The notes under the pieces are model-generated. The model searched no databases and had not been told where the DNA came from. It saw only the letters and a list, made by a program, of their open reading frames with translations. The position numbers were made by a program, and so were the translations under genes. DNA of 64,000 nucleotides from Cedecea colo (GTDB lineage: Bacteria > Pseudomonadota > Gammaproteobacteria > Enterobacterales > Enterobacteriaceae). The DNA is taken from NCBI RefSeq assembly GCF_011808225.1, contig NZ_SOYS01000001.1, positions 818,924 to 882,923 on the forward strand. The letters run 5' to 3'. Shown here in pieces: positions 1-9,846 of the stretch. Each line of letters begins with the position of its first letter. Positions within the stretch are counted from its first letter, which is position 1.

Positions 1-774
1 TTTAGTTACGACCATTACGTCGTAAACCGCGGCGGTGACGTGCTCCAGCGCTTCACGCAGCGTGGCGCCTTGTAGCAGCTTAACCAGCAGCAGGCCGCTG
101 GTGACATCGCCCACGCCGACCGGCTGACGCTCGCCAAAATCCACCAGCGGACGATGAATATGCCAGGCCTCTTCCGCCGTCACCAGCAGCATTTCAAAAC
201 GGTCCTGCTGATAGCCCGCCCGCGCCAGATGTTTCACCAGCACAATTTGCGGCCCCTGGGCGATGAGTTCGCGCGCGGTGCTCACCGCTTCTTCAACCGA
301 GTTCACGGCATGGCCGCTCAGAATCTCAAGCTCCAGCAGGTTAGGCGCGATAATGTCGCTTGCAGGCAATGCGCAGCGCGTATGGAACTCTGCCACGCCC
401 GGCGCCACGATACAGCCTTTTTCCGGGTGCCCCATTACGGGATCGCAGAAGTACTTCGCATGCGGATTTGCCGCTTTCACCTGACGAACAATAGAAAGAA
501 TATGCTCTCCCTGCTCGGCTGAGCCCAGATAGCCGCTCAGCACCGCGTCACAGCGCTGAAGCTGGCCGATATCCGCAATGCCCTGCACGATATCGCTGAG
601 GTGGCTGGCAGGCATAACGCTGCCGGTCCATTTCCCGTATTGGGTATGGTTGGAAAACTGAACCGTATTCAACGGCCAGACGTTGGCGCCCAGCCGGCGC
701 ATCGGGAATTCGGCGGCACCGTTGCCCGCGTGGCCGAAGACCACATGTGACTGGATAGCAAGGATATTTTTCAT
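1..774 (-). CDS. pdxY: Pyridoxal kinase PdxY (3' end cut off by window edge)
   Basis: Cytoplasmic ribokinase-fold kinase that phosphorylates pyridoxal to pyridoxal 5'-phosphate in the vitamin B6 salvage pathway. The 258 codons visible run from ATG at 774 to the window edge without interruption. They start [18 protein letters not shown], the nucleotide-binding start typical of PdxY. The conserved GVGDVTSGL anion-hole segment is present near the end with the family's catalytic Asp. The E. coli protein is 287 residues, so about 29 C-terminal residues lie outside the window. It lies downstream of tyrS in the same direction, as in E. coli, separated by a terminator-like hairpin. Confidence 0.95.
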   Translation of the reverse strand, partial: MKNILAIQSHVVFGHAGNGAAEFPMRRLGANVWPLNTVQFSNHTQYGKWTGSVMPASHLSDIVQGIADIGQLQRCDAVLSGYLGSAEQGEHILSIVRQVKAANPHAKYFCDPVMGHPEKGCIVAPGVAEFHTRCALPASDIIAPNLLELEILSGHAVNSVEEAVSTARELIAQGPQIVLVKHLARAGYQQDRFEMLLVTAEEAWHIHRPLVDFGERQPVGVGDVTSGLLLVKLLQGATLREALEHVTAAVYDVMVVTK

Positions 775-811
775 TTCTAATCCGGATCGGCAGCTGTTGT
801 GTTTTGGCAAA

Positions 812-844
812 AATAAAGGGCGTGGATGGTAATCCGACGCCCTT
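812..844 (-). terminator. Rho-independent terminator after tyrS
   Basis: On the minus strand AAGGGCGT pairs with ACGCCCTT around a 13-nt loop and is followed by TTATTTTTG. It sits between tyrS and pdxY and probably separates or attenuates them. Confidence 0.6.
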
Positions 845-858
845 CTGGTCTTTCTTAA

Positions 859-2133
859 TTACTTCCAGCAAACGAGGCAGTAATTTTTCTTACCCCGACG
901 CAGCAGGGTGTAGCGGCCGAACAGCATATCGCTGTCGGCAAAGGTGTATTCCGGGTCGGCCTGCTTTTCACCGTTGATGGTAATAGCATTCTGCGCGATG
1001 GTTTTACGCGCCTGCCCGCGTGACGGCTGCAGTTCGGAATCGACCAGCGCCTGTTGCAGATCTGCACCGCGCTCCAGTTCAACCATCGGCACGCCATCCT
1101 GCGCCAGTTGCGCAAAGTCGGCCTCTGTCAGGTCGCTCAGGTTGCCGTTAAACAGGCTGCTGGTAATACGTTTAGCGGCAACGAGGCCTTCTTCGCCGTG
1201 TACCAGACGAGTCACCTGCTCAGCCAGCACGTACTGGGCGCGAGGGGCGGAGCCGCTGTTTTTGTCTTCTTCTTCCAGCGCGTTGATTTCCTCAAGGCTC
1301 ATAAAGGTGAAGAACTTCAGGAAGCGGTACACGTCCGCATCGGCGGTGTTAATCCAGAACTGGTAGAACTTGTACGGGCTGGTTTTCTTCGGATCGAGCC
1401 ACACCGCGCCGCCTTCGGTTTTGCCGAATTTGGTGCCGTCAGATTTGGTGATCAGCGGAACGGTCAGGCCAAACGCCTGCTGCTGGTGCAGACGGCGAGT
1501 CAGGTCGATACCGGAGGTGATGTTGCCCCACTGGTCAGAGCCGCCGATTTGCAGCACCACGCCGTGCAGTTTGTTCAGGCACGCAAAGTCGTAGCCCTGC
1601 AGCAGATTGTAGGAGAACTCGGTAAAAGAGATGCCCACGTCGTCGCGGTTCAGACGCTGTTTGACCGCTTCTTTGTTAATCATCTGGTTAACAGAGAAGT
1701 GTTTGCCGATATCACGCAGGAAAGTCAGCACGTTCATGCCGCCAAACCAGTCGTAGTTGTTGGCCGCTATGGCCGAGTTTTCACCGCAGTCAAAATCGAG
1801 GAAAGGTGCGACCTGGCGGCGAATTTTTTCTACCCATTCGTGAACCGTGTCTTCCGTATTGAGTTTGCGCTCAACGGCTTTAAAACTTGGATCGCCGATC
1901 AGACCCGTTGCGCCACCCACCAGAGCCACAGGCTTGTGGCCGGCTTCCTGGAAACGTTTCAGACACAGCAGTGGAACCAGATGGCCCAAGTGCAAGCTGT
2001 CAGCGGTAGGATCGAAGCCGCAATAGAGCGCGATTGGCCCTTGCGCCAGGCGCTGCGCTAACGCGTCCTCGTCCGTTACCTGAGCCACCAGGCCCCGCTC
2101 CTGCAATTGTTTTATCAGATTGATGCTTGCCAT
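859..2133 (-). CDS. tyrS: Tyrosyl-tRNA synthetase TyrS
   Basis: Class I aminoacyl-tRNA synthetase that charges tRNA-Tyr with tyrosine in the cytoplasm. The protein is 424 residues from ATG at 2133, exactly the E. coli length. In-frame codons further upstream (an M at 2175) have no family counterpart, and GGAG lies just ahead of the chosen ATG. The HIGH signature appears as HLGH at about residues 48-51 and the KMSKS signature as KFGKT around residue 235. An S4-like RNA-binding domain closes the C-terminus, ending in [11 protein letters not shown]. It lies between pdxH and pdxY, as in E. coli. Confidence 0.98.
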   Translation of the reverse strand: MASINLIKQLQERGLVAQVTDEDALAQRLAQGPIALYCGFDPTADSLHLGHLVPLLCLKRFQEAGHKPVALVGGATGLIGDPSFKAVERKLNTEDTVHEWVEKIRRQVAPFLDFDCGENSAIAANNYDWFGGMNVLTFLRDIGKHFSVNQMINKEAVKQRLNRDDVGISFTEFSYNLLQGYDFACLNKLHGVVLQIGGSDQWGNITSGIDLTRRLHQQQAFGLTVPLITKSDGTKFGKTEGGAVWLDPKKTSPYKFYQFWINTADADVYRFLKFFTFMSLEEINALEEEDKNSGSAPRAQYVLAEQVTRLVHGEEGLVAAKRITSSLFNGNLSDLTEADFAQLAQDGVPMVELERGADLQQALVDSELQPSRGQARKTIAQNAITINGEKQADPEYTFADSDMLFGRYTLLRRGKKNYCLVCWK

Positions 2134-2224
2134 CAAATTCTCCATGTATTTACGACTGCACCTTTGCCGGTACACGGCTTTTCGCCTTGTGGCGAAAGAA
2201 GTTATTCTTGAGGGGACATAGAAT

Positions 2225-2254
2225 AAAGCGCCAGCCCACGGAGTGCCAGCGCTT
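2225..2254 (-). terminator. Probable terminator between pdxH and tyrS
   Basis: Minus-strand hairpin with AAGCGC/GCGCTT arms, inner pairing imperfect, followed by TATTC. It sits right after the pdxH stop codon. Confidence 0.4.
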
Positions 2255-2274
2255 AACGCAATAAATCCGGGGCG

Positions 2275-2931
2275 TTATGGGGCGAGACGGTCAATTTTCC
2301 AGGCATCCCCTTCACGCTGGTATAAAAAGCGATCGTGCAGGCGATGTTCGCCGCCCTGCCAGAATTCCATCTGCGCAATGGAAACCCGATAGCCGCCCCA
2401 GAAACTCGGCAGCGGAATATCGCCCTGCTGGAATTTTTGCTTCAGTTCGAGGAACTTGCTTTCGAGTATTCCGCGCGCGGAAATACGGCTGGATTGCCTG
2501 GAGACCCATGCGCCAATCTGGCTGTCGCGCGGGCGGCTGTGGAAGTATTTCATCACATCAATCGTTGATAACCGCTCTGCCGTACCCTGCACCATCACCT
2601 GGCGGTCCAGCATATGCCAGGGGAAATGCAGGCTGATGCGCGGATTGTTTTCCAGATGCTGTGCTTTGCGCGAGCCAAGGTTGGTGTAAAACACCAGGCC
2701 GCGTTCGTCGAAATGTTTGAGCAGCACAATACGCTGATACGGCTGTCCATGCTCATCGACCGTCGCCACTACCATCGCTGTAGGATCGGCAAGCTTTGCT
2801 TCACAGGCCTGGCCGAGCCAGCGTTCAAAGAGATCGAGAGGCTTATCGGTAAGATCGTGGCGGCGCAGGCCACCTTTGGTATATTCGCGGCGCAGATGCG
2901 CAATCTGTTGCAAAGAGTCGTTATCAGACAT
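2275..2931 (-). CDS. pdxH: Pyridoxamine/pyridoxine 5'-phosphate oxidase PdxH
   Basis: FMN-dependent oxidase that converts pyridoxine or pyridoxamine 5'-phosphate to pyridoxal 5'-phosphate, the last step of vitamin B6 synthesis and salvage. It is 218 residues, the standard enterobacterial length. The FMN-binding segment [18 protein letters not shown] lies around residues 67-85, and the protein ends in the canonical RLAP, a conserved substrate-site tail. With pdxY in the same block, two PLP-supply enzymes flank tyrS. No odd features. Confidence 0.97.
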   Translation of the reverse strand: MSDNDSLQQIAHLRREYTKGGLRRHDLTDKPLDLFERWLGQACEAKLADPTAMVVATVDEHGQPYQRIVLLKHFDERGLVFYTNLGSRKAQHLENNPRISLHFPWHMLDRQVMVQGTAERLSTIDVMKYFHSRPRDSQIGAWVSRQSSRISARGILESKFLELKQKFQQGDIPLPSFWGGYRVSIAQMEFWQGGEHRLHDRFLYQREGDAWKIDRLAP

Positions 2932-2988
2932 GGCGTTACGTCAGACCAGGATTGGGTGGAACTATTGTGCGCTTCACCTTGATAAATC

Positions 2989-3312
2989 TCAACGCTGGGA
3001 ATTTTGTAACTGGCAATTATTAAGCACAACGCTGTCTTTGCGATAAACGGTAGCGCTGTCGCCTTTGGACCAGAAGACATAAACGCCATCGGTATAACGC
3101 GTGCCCGAGGCTGACAGTCCTTGCGTCAGAGACAGGTAGTCGTGGTCGTAGACAAAGTTAACCGTCTGCTTTTGGTTATTAAGCTTTACGGTGAGAGGCT
3201 TTTCGTCGCACTGGTATTGCAGCGTGTCGGTTTGCATCCGTTCAACGAAGGAGTTGTAGTAGCTACAGCCGGCAAGCAGCATCGGAATCGTGGCAACAAG
3301 TAATTTTTTCAT
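2989..3312 (-). CDS. mliC: Lysozyme inhibitor lipoprotein MliC
   Basis: Membrane-bound inhibitor of c-type lysozyme, a periplasm-facing lipoprotein that protects peptidoglycan. The 107-residue protein has a type II signal peptide, [16 protein letters not shown], with a clear lipobox (LAGC, acylated Cys16). The mature part keeps the MliC signature, including [18 protein letters not shown], and a Cys pair suited to the family's disulfide. It lies between pdxH and anmK as in E. coli; co-transcription with anmK or pdxH is plausible because all three run on the minus strand. Confidence 0.93.
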   Translation of the reverse strand: MKKLLVATIPMLLAGCSYYNSFVERMQTDTLQYQCDEKPLTVKLNNQKQTVNFVYDHDYLSLTQGLSASGTRYTDGVYVFWSKGDSATVYRKDSVVLNNCQLQNSQR

Positions 3313-3404
3313 CTGCGTATCCTGAAGATCTTCTTATCCCTGGAAGGGCCAGGCCCTCCCTTTTCGACTTCAGTGTAGAGAGTATGAGATGAAGATAATT
3401 TCAG

Positions 3405-4529
3405 TTAACTCTGATTATGCAGGGGATTGGCGGGAAAAATCGCGCCCAACACGCTCGCCTCAGATGCGCCTGTTACGGACGGTAAATTACCCGGCAAACC
3501 GGACATGGTACGGCAGGCAAGCCACGCAAACGCCAGCGCTTCCATATCGTCGCCGCTGATGCCCGCATCGTCGGTGGTGCCGACTTCTGTACCCGGTAAT
3601 AAAGCTGCCAGACGCGCCATCAAAAGCGGGTTACGGCTTCCGCCGCCACACACCATCAGACGTTCACATCCGCCGCTCAACAATACCTGTTCGGATATCG
3701 TGACGGCGGTAAGTTCGGCAAGCGTCGCCTGGACATCTTCACCGGCAAGCCCCGGGAAGGCGGTAAGCTGACGCTCAAGCCAGCCAAAGTTGAAATACTC
3801 ACGTCCGGTGCTTTTTGGCGCCGGGGCGGCAAAATAAGGATCGCTCAGCATTTGCTGGAGCAGCGGCAGAATAATTTTACCGCTGGCAGCCCACCGGGCA
3901 TCTTTATCGTACGGCTTGCCTTTCTGGCGCCAAATCCAGGCGTCCATCAGCATATTGCCAGGACCGGTATCGTAGCCCTTCACCGCATGGCCAGGAATCA
4001 AGAGAGAAAGGTTCGCTATACCGCCAATATTCAGCACCATGCGGCGTTCTGTTGGATGTGCGAGCAGCGCGTGGTGGAAAGCGGGAACCAGCGGCGCGCC
4101 TTGCCCGCCAAGGGCCATATCCCGGCGACGGAAATCGCCCACTACGGTCACACCCGTTAGCGCGACTATCTGATTGTTGTCGCCAATTTGCAGCGTGTGC
4201 GCCGCCTCTCCGTGCGGTTCGTGCCAGACCGTCTGCCCATGGCAGCCAATAGCGGTCACATCCTCACGGGTGAGGCTTTGCCGATCCATAAGGATTTGTA
4301 CGGCCTGCGCAAAGAGTTTACCAAGGCGATTATCCAGCTGGCCGAGCTGTGAAAGCGTAAGCTGCTGTCCCTGGCAGATGGCCAGAACGGCGTTTTTTAT
4401 ATCCAGCGGAATGGGATGGCTGTAACTGGCAAGCTGCACTACCAGATGTTCATCAATGGCCGCTAAAACCACATCTATGCCATCGAGACTGGTGCCCGAC
4501 ATCACGCCGATATAACGACCAGATTTCAT
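3405..4529 (-). CDS. anmK: Anhydro-N-acetylmuramic acid kinase AnmK
   Basis: Cytoplasmic kinase that opens the 1,6-anhydro ring of anhMurNAc and phosphorylates it to MurNAc-6-phosphate during peptidoglycan recycling. The 374-residue protein begins [19 protein letters not shown], the ASKHA-type phosphate-binding loop typical of AnmK. It also contains GHGQTVWH-like and [12 protein letters not shown] segments of the actin-like ATPase core. It is divergent from slyB and upstream of mliC. Length and motifs are complete. Confidence 0.96.
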   Translation of the reverse strand: MKSGRYIGVMSGTSLDGIDVVLAAIDEHLVVQLASYSHPIPLDIKNAVLAICQGQQLTLSQLGQLDNRLGKLFAQAVQILMDRQSLTREDVTAIGCHGQTVWHEPHGEAAHTLQIGDNNQIVALTGVTVVGDFRRRDMALGGQGAPLVPAFHHALLAHPTERRMVLNIGGIANLSLLIPGHAVKGYDTGPGNMLMDAWIWRQKGKPYDKDARWAASGKIILPLLQQMLSDPYFAAPAPKSTGREYFNFGWLERQLTAFPGLAGEDVQATLAELTAVTISEQVLLSGGCERLMVCGGGSRNPLLMARLAALLPGTEVGTTDDAGISGDDMEALAFAWLACRTMSGLPGNLPSVTGASEASVLGAIFPANPLHNQS

Positions 4530-4667
4530 CTGTTACTCCTGTAAAGCGCGCCGATTAGGGGAAATACTCCACCATAAAGTAGCACTCAATACGATGATTT
4601 ATTAAAATTTTTAATCTTTGCGCGACATTATGTATATTTATTTTCTGCTAAAGCCCGATGAGAGCGC

Positions 4668-4684
4668 CGTTTACCTGCGGTTGA
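4668..4684 (+). promoter_or_regulatory. Possible PhoP box upstream of slyB
   Basis: CGTTTA and GGTTGA form a direct repeat separated by 5 nt, close to the PhoP consensus of two (T/G)GTTTA hexamers with a 5-nt spacer. slyB is a known PhoP-regulated gene in E. coli and Salmonella. The site is 128 nt ahead of the slyB ATG. A second AT-rich -10-like box (CATATAATTT, near 4750) could be a separate promoter, so the assignment is tentative. Confidence 0.35.
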
Positions 4685-4811
4685 GAAGCGCGCATTTACC
4701 TTTTTAGCGGTCTCGTGCTGAACTAAACTGAAACTTCGCACCTAAATACCATATAATTTACCCATGAAGGATGCTCGCTTGGGCGTTTCCAGATGAACAG
4801 GAGATTCATAA

Positions 4812-5279
4812 ATGATTTCACGTGTATTGATTGTTTCGTTAGTTGGCTTATCGTTAGCTGGTTGTGTCAATGACAACTCACTTTCTGGTGATGTCTATAA
4901 AGCTTCTGATGCAAAACAGGTGCAGAGCGTTACCTACGGCACCGTGGTCAACGTTCGTCCGGTGCAGATTCAGGGGGGCGATGACTCCAACGTGATTGGC
5001 GCCATTGGTGGTGCGGTGTTGGGCGGCTTCCTGGGCAATACCGTAGGTGGCGGCACCGGTCGTTCACTGGCAACAGCGGCGGGTGCCGTTGCGGGTGGCG
5101 TTGCAGGTCAGGGCGTCCAGGGTGCGGTAAACAAAAGCCAGGGCGTTGAGCTTGAAATCCGTAAGGATGACGGTAACAGCATCATGGTGGTGCAAAAACA
5201 GGGCAGCAGCCGATTCTCCGCGGGCCAGCGCGTAGCGATTGCCGGTAGCGGTAACCAATTAACCGTTTCCCCACGTTAA
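4812..5279 (+). CDS. slyB: Outer-membrane lipoprotein SlyB
   Basis: Outer-membrane lipoprotein of the glycine-zipper 2TM family, known to be induced by PhoPQ and to help keep the outer membrane stable under stress. It is 155 residues with a lipobox LAGC (acylated Cys18). The middle has a glycine-zipper stretch (about residues 55-100, repeated GG/GxxxG), and the C-terminal domain is basic and polar. It is convergent with slyA, and its terminator hosts the 5.3-kb repeat element. Confidence 0.96.
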   Translation: MISRVLIVSLVGLSLAGCVNDNSLSGDVYKASDAKQVQSVTYGTVVNVRPVQIQGGDDSNVIGAIGGAVLGGFLGNTVGGGTGRSLATAAGAVAGGVAGQGVQGAVNKSQGVELEIRKDDGNSIMVVQKQGSSRFSAGQRVAIAGSGNQLTVSPR

Positions 5280-5290
5280 GAACGTTTTAT

Positions 5291-5320
5291 AAAAAGGCCT
5301 GCTAAATAAGCAGGCCTTTT
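5291..5320. terminator. slyB/slyA terminator hairpin, copy 1
   Basis: GGCCTGC and GCAGGCC pair around TAAATAA, flanked by A and T runs. It serves slyB on the plus strand. An almost identical hairpin recurs at 5461-5494 on the far side of the repeat element, with a loop longer by TAAA. Confidence 0.8.
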
Positions 5321-5460
5321 AAATTGCTGACAAAGAAGGAGAAAGCGTGGTTTTTCCTTCTTTGTGGTTATCAGCCGAAAATCAATCCGTTGATTTTCCT
5401 TGTTTTTTATTCGGCTGTATAGGTTCAACCTGTGCTGGTTAAGAGTTTATCGTCAGTCTG
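5321..5460 (-). repeat. Terminator-associated repeat, copy A
   Basis: A 140-nt element, about 94% identical by eye to the copy at 61187-61326 when read on the minus strand. Its ends are ttGCTGACAAAG and the complement of CAGACTGACGATAAA, imperfect inverted repeats. Inside are three potential hairpins: a short one around GGTTG, one around AAAATCAA-CGGA-TTGATTTT nested in CAGCCGAA/TTCGGCTG, and one with 10-bp arms CAAAGAAGGA/TCCTTCTTTG. It lies exactly between the two terminator copies. No transposase is encoded. Confidence 0.85.
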
Positions 5461-5494
5461 AAAGGCCTGCTAAATAAATAAGCAGGCCTTTTTT
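5461..5494. terminator. slyB/slyA terminator hairpin, copy 2
   Basis: Second copy of the GGCCTGC/GCAGGCC hairpin, loop TAAATAAATAA, followed by TTTTTT. It lies 7 nt beyond the slyA stop codon side and would end slyA transcription on the minus strand. Confidence 0.8.
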
Positions 5495-5501
5495 GATGCG
5501 C

Positions 5502-5942
5502 TTAATCGCGCGTCTGAAGATCGATAATATTCTGCTCAAGGCGACTAATAAGATTAACCAACAGGCTTAGCTCATCCGCGCTGATGCCGGCTAAAATTTC
5601 CCCACGCGTTTCATCGATAACATGTTCCATCTCGCTAATGATCGGCGTGGCGCGTTCGGTAAGCCTGATCCGTTTTGCCCGGCGGTCGTTTGCGCAGGTT
5701 TGCCGTGATATTAACCCTTTCGCTTCAAGCTGATCGAGCGTTCTGACCAGCGAGGGCTGCTCGATGCCAATCGCTTTGGCCAACTGAATCTGTGACTGTT
5801 CGGGCGGCAGCTGATGAATATTATGCAGCGTTACCCAGTGCGTCTGCGTCAATTCCAGAGGTTTCAGGCGATGGTCAATCAGCGCACGCCAGATACGTAC
5901 CAGGCGGGCCAGATCCGATCCTAATGGCGTTTCCAATTTCAT
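5502..5942 (-). CDS. slyA: MarR-family transcriptional regulator SlyA
   Basis: Winged-helix DNA-binding dimer that controls envelope, virulence and stress genes, often by displacing H-NS, and represses its own gene. It is 146 residues (E. coli 144), starting [18 protein letters not shown]. The recognition helix region ([20 protein letters not shown], near residues 59-78) and wing ([11 protein letters not shown]) are nearly identical to the E. coli protein. It is divergent from ydhIJK, which is the same arrangement as in E. coli, and a perfect SlyA operator lies 11 nt upstream of the start. Confidence 0.97.
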   Translation of the reverse strand: MKLETPLGSDLARLVRIWRALIDHRLKPLELTQTHWVTLHNIHQLPPEQSQIQLAKAIGIEQPSLVRTLDQLEAKGLISRQTCANDRRAKRIRLTERATPIISEMEHVIDETRGEILAGISADELSLLVNLISRLEQNIIDLQTRD

Positions 5943-5952
5943 CTCCTTATAA

Positions 5953-5964
5953 TTAGCTTGCTAA
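5953..5964. promoter_or_regulatory. SlyA operator in the slyA-ydhI gap
   Basis: TTAGCTTGCTAA on the plus strand reads TTAGCAAGCTAA on the minus strand, an exact match to the published SlyA consensus palindrome. Its place just ahead of the slyA start suggests autorepression and perhaps control of ydhIJK. Confidence 0.7.
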
Positions 5965-6114
5965 CTTATTATACTGATTTTAGACTATTGTGCAGGCATT
6001 AATATCTAAAAACAAATCCCTTACTTTTGCTGAAGTTATGCTGCCAGCTACACTTGTATATATTGCAGTCAGGGGAAACGACAGCCCTCCCCGCTATTTA
6101 AAGGATTATTCGAC

Positions 6115-6351
6115 GTGAGCTTTACATTTACCGCATCAGGCCAGGGCGTGCAGGATTTAATAGTAGGCGCATCCATTTACTTTCCCCCTCTGTTTAAAGC
6201 GGTGATGCTGGGCTTTTTCATCTGGCTCTTTTTACACCGACTGTTACGTGACTGGATGTATTCGGGGGAGATATGGCATCCCACGCTGATGGATCTTTCG
6301 CTTTTTGCCCTGTCGGTGAGCGCCGCTCTTGTCATTCTGATTGCATGGTAA
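6115..6351 (+). CDS. ydhI: DUF1656 small inner-membrane protein YdhI
   Basis: A 78-residue membrane protein of the DUF1656/AaeX type, usually encoded with an HlyD-like adaptor and a FUSC-family pump; its exact role is not known. The start is GTG at 6115 with AAAGGA upstream. Two hydrophobic segments are visible (around residues 22-42 and 58-76), consistent with two membrane helices. The stop codon is 4 nt before the ydhJ start, so the three genes ydhIJK very likely form one operon. Confidence 0.9.
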   Translation: MSFTFTASGQGVQDLIVGASIYFPPLFKAVMLGFFIWLFLHRLLRDWMYSGEIWHPTLMDLSLFALSVSAALVILIAW

Positions 6352-6355
6352 CAAG

Positions 6356-7213
6356 ATGAACTTTAAAAGCTTAAAGTATTTTTCCACCCTGCTGGTTTTC
6401 GCCGTAGCGCTGATTGTTGGCTGGCTACTGTGGAATTATTACATGCAATCTCCCTGGACGCGAGACGGCAAGGTTCGCGCCGAGCAGGTCAGCATCACGC
6501 CGCAGGTCTCCGGGACCATCACTAAGCTCAACGTGGCTGATAATCAGTTCGTCAAAGCGGGCACCGTTTTGTTCACTATTGATGCCACTCCGTATCATAT
6601 TGCCGAACTGAACGCCCAGGCCCAGCTCGCGCAGGCGCAGTCAGAACTGGCAAAAAACAGTAATGAAGCTCGCCGTCGTCATAATCTGCCGCGTAATTAC
6701 ATCTCTGCGGAAGATATGGATACCGCGAATATCAACGTCAAAGCTGCGCAGGCAGCGGTAAAAGCCGCTCAGGCCACGCTTGAACAGGCGCAGTGGCAAA
6801 TCAGCCAGACCACGGTCAGGGCGCCGGTGGATGGCTGGGTCACCAATCTCTCAACCCGCACCGGCAACTACGCTACTACCGGGCAGCCAGTTTTCGCTCT
6901 CGTGGACAGCCACTCGTTTTACGTGGTGGGGTATTTCGAAGAAACCAAGCTGCGGCATATTCAGCCCGGCAAGGCGGCAAATATTATCCTTTATAGCGGG
7001 CATCAGCCGCTGTCCGGAAAGGTGGCAAGCATCGGCCGCGCTATATACGACCAGAGCATTGAGAGTGAAAGCGATCTCGTGCCGGATATAAAGCCTAACG
7101 TGCCCTGGGTACGTCTGGCCCAGCGCGTGCCGGTACGTATCAAGCTCGATGATATTCCACAGGGTGTGACGCTGGTTTCCGGCACCACCTGCACCGTGAC
7201 CATTTCGTACTGA
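6356..7213 (+). CDS. ydhJ: HlyD-family membrane fusion protein YdhJ
   Basis: Periplasmic adaptor of a probable tripartite efflux system for aromatic or other small acids, the counterpart of AaeA. The protein is 285 residues from ATG at 6356, equal to the E. coli length; an upstream TTG is not needed. An N-terminal membrane anchor (about residues 7-27) is followed by the biotinyl-lipoyl half [20 protein letters not shown], an alpha-helical hairpin rich in AQAQ/AAQA heptads, the second lipoyl half ([18 protein letters not shown]) and a beta barrel. It is in the ydhIJK operon. Confidence 0.93.
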   Translation: MNFKSLKYFSTLLVFAVALIVGWLLWNYYMQSPWTRDGKVRAEQVSITPQVSGTITKLNVADNQFVKAGTVLFTIDATPYHIAELNAQAQLAQAQSELAKNSNEARRRHNLPRNYISAEDMDTANINVKAAQAAVKAAQATLEQAQWQISQTTVRAPVDGWVTNLSTRTGNYATTGQPVFALVDSHSFYVVGYFEETKLRHIQPGKAANIILYSGHQPLSGKVASIGRAIYDQSIESESDLVPDIKPNVPWVRLAQRVPVRIKLDDIPQGVTLVSGTTCTVTISY

Positions 7214-7220
7214 GCGGGCA

Positions 7221-9242
7221 ATGAAACTCAGCTGGCCTGAATGGCACACCACGCCGTGGGGAAAGGCAACCGGCGGGCAGTGGCGCTATGCGCTACGTAA
7301 CACTATTGCGATGTGCCTGGCGTTAACTATCGCCTACGGCCTGAACCTGGATGAGCCTTACTGGGCCATGACCTCCGCCGCCGTGGTCAGTTTTCCGACC
7401 GTCGGCGGCGTGGTCAGCAAAAGCCTGGGACGCATTGCCGGCAGCTTTATTGGCGCAACGGCAGCGCTAATTATTGCCGGCAATACGTTAAACGATCCCT
7501 GGCTTTTCATCTTTGCAATGGCGGCCTGGCTTGCGCTGTGTACCTGGGTTTCCAGCCATTTCCAGAATAACGCCGCCTACGCCTTTATGCTGGCGGGCTA
7601 TACTGCCGCAATCATTGCCTTCCCGATGATCAATACCGTTGAATCCAGCGAGCTGTGGGATATAGCCCAGGCGCGCGTTTGCGAAGTGGTGGTCGGAATA
7701 CTGTGCGGCGGGTTTATGATGATGGTGTTGCCCAGCACCTCCGATGGTACCGCGCTGCTGACGGCCCTTAAAAACATGCACGCCCGGCTGCTGGAGCACG
7801 CCAGCCTGCTATGGAAGCCGGAAACTACGGAGGCGATTCGCACCGCCCATGAAGGCGTAATCAGTCAGATTCTGACGATGAACCTGCTGCGTATTCAGGC
7901 GTTCTGGAGCCACTACCGCTTTCGCCGCCAGAATAATTTACTCAATTATCTCCTCCACCAGCAGCTGCGCCTGACCAGCGTTATTTCTGGTCTGCGCCGC
8001 ATGTTGTTAAACTGGCCCGATCCGCCGGGACACCTCTGGCCGCTGCTTGAAACGCTGCTAAAAGAGCTGGCACGCCCTGATACGCACAAATACGATATTG
8101 CACGCCTTTTGCAGCAGCTTGCGCCCGTCGATCGAAACGATTACCGCCATCAGGCTTTCTGGCACCGTTTGCGCTACTTCTGCTGGCTGTACCTCAATAG
8201 CAGCCGCTGGCTGCGGGAGCTGGAGAACGCCACGCCGGTTTCCGTTTTAACGCCGCCTAAAACGCCTTCGCTGGCGCGCCATACCGATAACGCCGAAGCA
8301 ACGTGGAGCGCATTGCGCACCTTCTGCGTGATTACGGTAACCGGGGCCTGGGGAGTCAGCACCCAGTGGGAATCGGCAGGCGGCGCCCTTTCACTGGCGG
8401 CTATTAGCTGCGTGCTTTACTCTTCTGTGGCTTCGCCGCTTGGCTCTTTGACCCTGCTGATGCGCACTCTGCTTTGGCTGTCGCTGTTCAGCTTGCTGGT
8501 CAAATTCGGCCTGATGGTGCAGATAACGGAGCTATGGCAATTTCTGCTCTTCTTATTCCCTTTACTCGCCACCTTGCAGCTTATGAAACTTCAGCAGCCG
8601 AAGCTTGCCGGGCTGTGGGGACAGCTGATTGTGTTTATGGGCTCGTTTATTGCCGTAACCAATCCGCCGGTTTATGACTTTGCAGAATTCCTGAACGATA
8701 ACCTGGCGAAGGTCATCGGCGTGGGTTTATCGTGGGTCGCCTTTTCCGTTCTGCGCCCAAGCTCCGACAAGCGCAAAAGCCGCCGTCATATTCGCGCTTT
8801 GCGACGCGGTTTTGTCGACCAGCTAAGCGGCAGTCCTCAGCGCAACGAAAATCAGTTTGAATCGCTGGTTTACCATCACATTAGTCAACTGAGTAACAGC
8901 AAGGATGAGACGGCGCGGCGCTGGCTGTTACGCTGGGGCGTGGTGCTGTTGAACTGCTCACACGTGGTGTGGCAGCTACGCGGCTGGCAATCACGTTCGG
9001 ACCCGCTTGCGAACGTGCGGGATGTTTGCATACATACCTTGTGTGATGTGATGAGCGAACGAGGCGTGCAGCAACGTCCGCTTGGAGAGGCGCTGCGTGA
9101 ATTACAAAGAATAAGCGACAGCCTGTCCCATCATCACCATCCGGCGGCACGCGATCTGGCCGGTATCATCTGGCGACTTTACTGCTCGCTATCGCAGCTG
9201 GAACAGGCGCCGCCTGCCGGTACGCTGACAGGCGGCCACTGA
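7221..9242 (+). CDS. ydhK: FUSC/AaeB-type inner-membrane transporter YdhK
   Basis: Inner-membrane pump of the aromatic acid exporter (FUSC) family, expected to work with YdhJ. It is 673 residues (E. coli 670). There are two clusters of hydrophobic segments, residues about 25-175 and about 360-510, each followed by a long cytoplasmic domain rich in Arg and charged residues. This is the duplicated layout of the family. It starts 7 nt after the ydhJ stop codon and is convergent with sodC, whose stop is one base away. The substrate cannot be read from sequence. Confidence 0.92.
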   Translation: MKLSWPEWHTTPWGKATGGQWRYALRNTIAMCLALTIAYGLNLDEPYWAMTSAAVVSFPTVGGVVSKSLGRIAGSFIGATAALIIAGNTLNDPWLFIFAMAAWLALCTWVSSHFQNNAAYAFMLAGYTAAIIAFPMINTVESSELWDIAQARVCEVVVGILCGGFMMMVLPSTSDGTALLTALKNMHARLLEHASLLWKPETTEAIRTAHEGVISQILTMNLLRIQAFWSHYRFRRQNNLLNYLLHQQLRLTSVISGLRRMLLNWPDPPGHLWPLLETLLKELARPDTHKYDIARLLQQLAPVDRNDYRHQAFWHRLRYFCWLYLNSSRWLRELENATPVSVLTPPKTPSLARHTDNAEATWSALRTFCVITVTGAWGVSTQWESAGGALSLAAISCVLYSSVASPLGSLTLLMRTLLWLSLFSLLVKFGLMVQITELWQFLLFLFPLLATLQLMKLQQPKLAGLWGQLIVFMGSFIAVTNPPVYDFAEFLNDNLAKVIGVGLSWVAFSVLRPSSDKRKSRRHIRALRRGFVDQLSGSPQRNENQFESLVYHHISQLSNSKDETARRWLLRWGVVLLNCSHVVWQLRGWQSRSDPLANVRDVCIHTLCDVMSERGVQQRPLGEALRELQRISDSLSHHHHPAARDLAGIIWRLYCSLSQLEQAPPAGTLTGGH

Positions 9243-9243
9243 T

Positions 9244-9765
9244 TTATTTGATCACCCCGCATGCATAGCGCTCGCCCCCGCCACCCAGCGGTTTTGGCCG
9301 ATCGGACATGTTATCGCCGCCGACATGCACCATAAGCGCCTTGCCCTTCACTTCATCAAGTTTTTTCAGACGCGGCGCGGTGACCGGCAACGTTGCTTTG
9401 CCGTCGTTGTTGACCTGCAGCACAGGTAAATCCCCAAGATGCCCCATGCCTTCTGGCCCCAGATGTTTACCGGTATGTTCAGGATCGAGGTGCCCGCCAG
9501 CCGCTTCTGCGGCAGAAGGTTTGCCCTCTTTTAATGCAGGTTCACAGGTGCCGTTGGCGTGAACATGAAATCCATGTTCCCCAGGCGGGAGAGTACGCAG
9601 GTCAGGAACAAATTCCAGGCCTTTGTCAGTTTCGTTGATGGTAACCTCGCCAACGGAGTCGCCAACACCCTGCGGAGTGACGAGGTTCATTTCTACTTTT
9701 TCGCTTGCCGCCTGCGCCGCAGCGCAGGTGAGAAATGCTAACAGAGCCAGACTAAAACGCTTCAT
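9244..9765 (-). CDS. sodC: Periplasmic Cu,Zn superoxide dismutase SodC
   Basis: Periplasmic enzyme that converts superoxide to oxygen and peroxide using Cu and Zn. The protein is 173 residues from ATG at 9765, the E. coli length. The signal peptide MKRFSLALLAFLTCAAAQA is cut after AQA. Metal-ligand segments are GFHVHANGTC, the Zn loop GGHLDPEHTGKHLGPEG and MVHVGGDNMSD. A Cys pair for the family's disulfide (TCEP and YACG) is present. It is the only superoxide dismutase gene visible here; sodB is absent from its usual place next to mepH. Confidence 0.97.
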   Translation of the reverse strand: MKRFSLALLAFLTCAAAQAASEKVEMNLVTPQGVGDSVGEVTINETDKGLEFVPDLRTLPPGEHGFHVHANGTCEPALKEGKPSAAEAAGGHLDPEHTGKHLGPEGMGHLGDLPVLQVNNDGKATLPVTAPRLKKLDEVKGKALMVHVGGDNMSDRPKPLGGGGERYACGVIK

Positions 9766-9846
9766 GTTACCTCCCGGGTTATCTTTTCTCCTGTTAAGCA
9801 TAGGCCACAAGCGCAGTTTCCACCGGGAGGCGAGGGTTTCTCAGGA

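Noticed and set aside
1054..2061. A 335-codon open frame on the plus strand opposite tyrS
   Set aside because: It is wholly antisense to tyrS, has no recognisable domain and follows from codon bias of the real gene.
5321..5460. Reading the 140-nt repeat as ERIC or REP/BIME
   Set aside because: It lacks the ERIC core palindrome and the REP stem as I know them; length, ends and flanking duplications differ.
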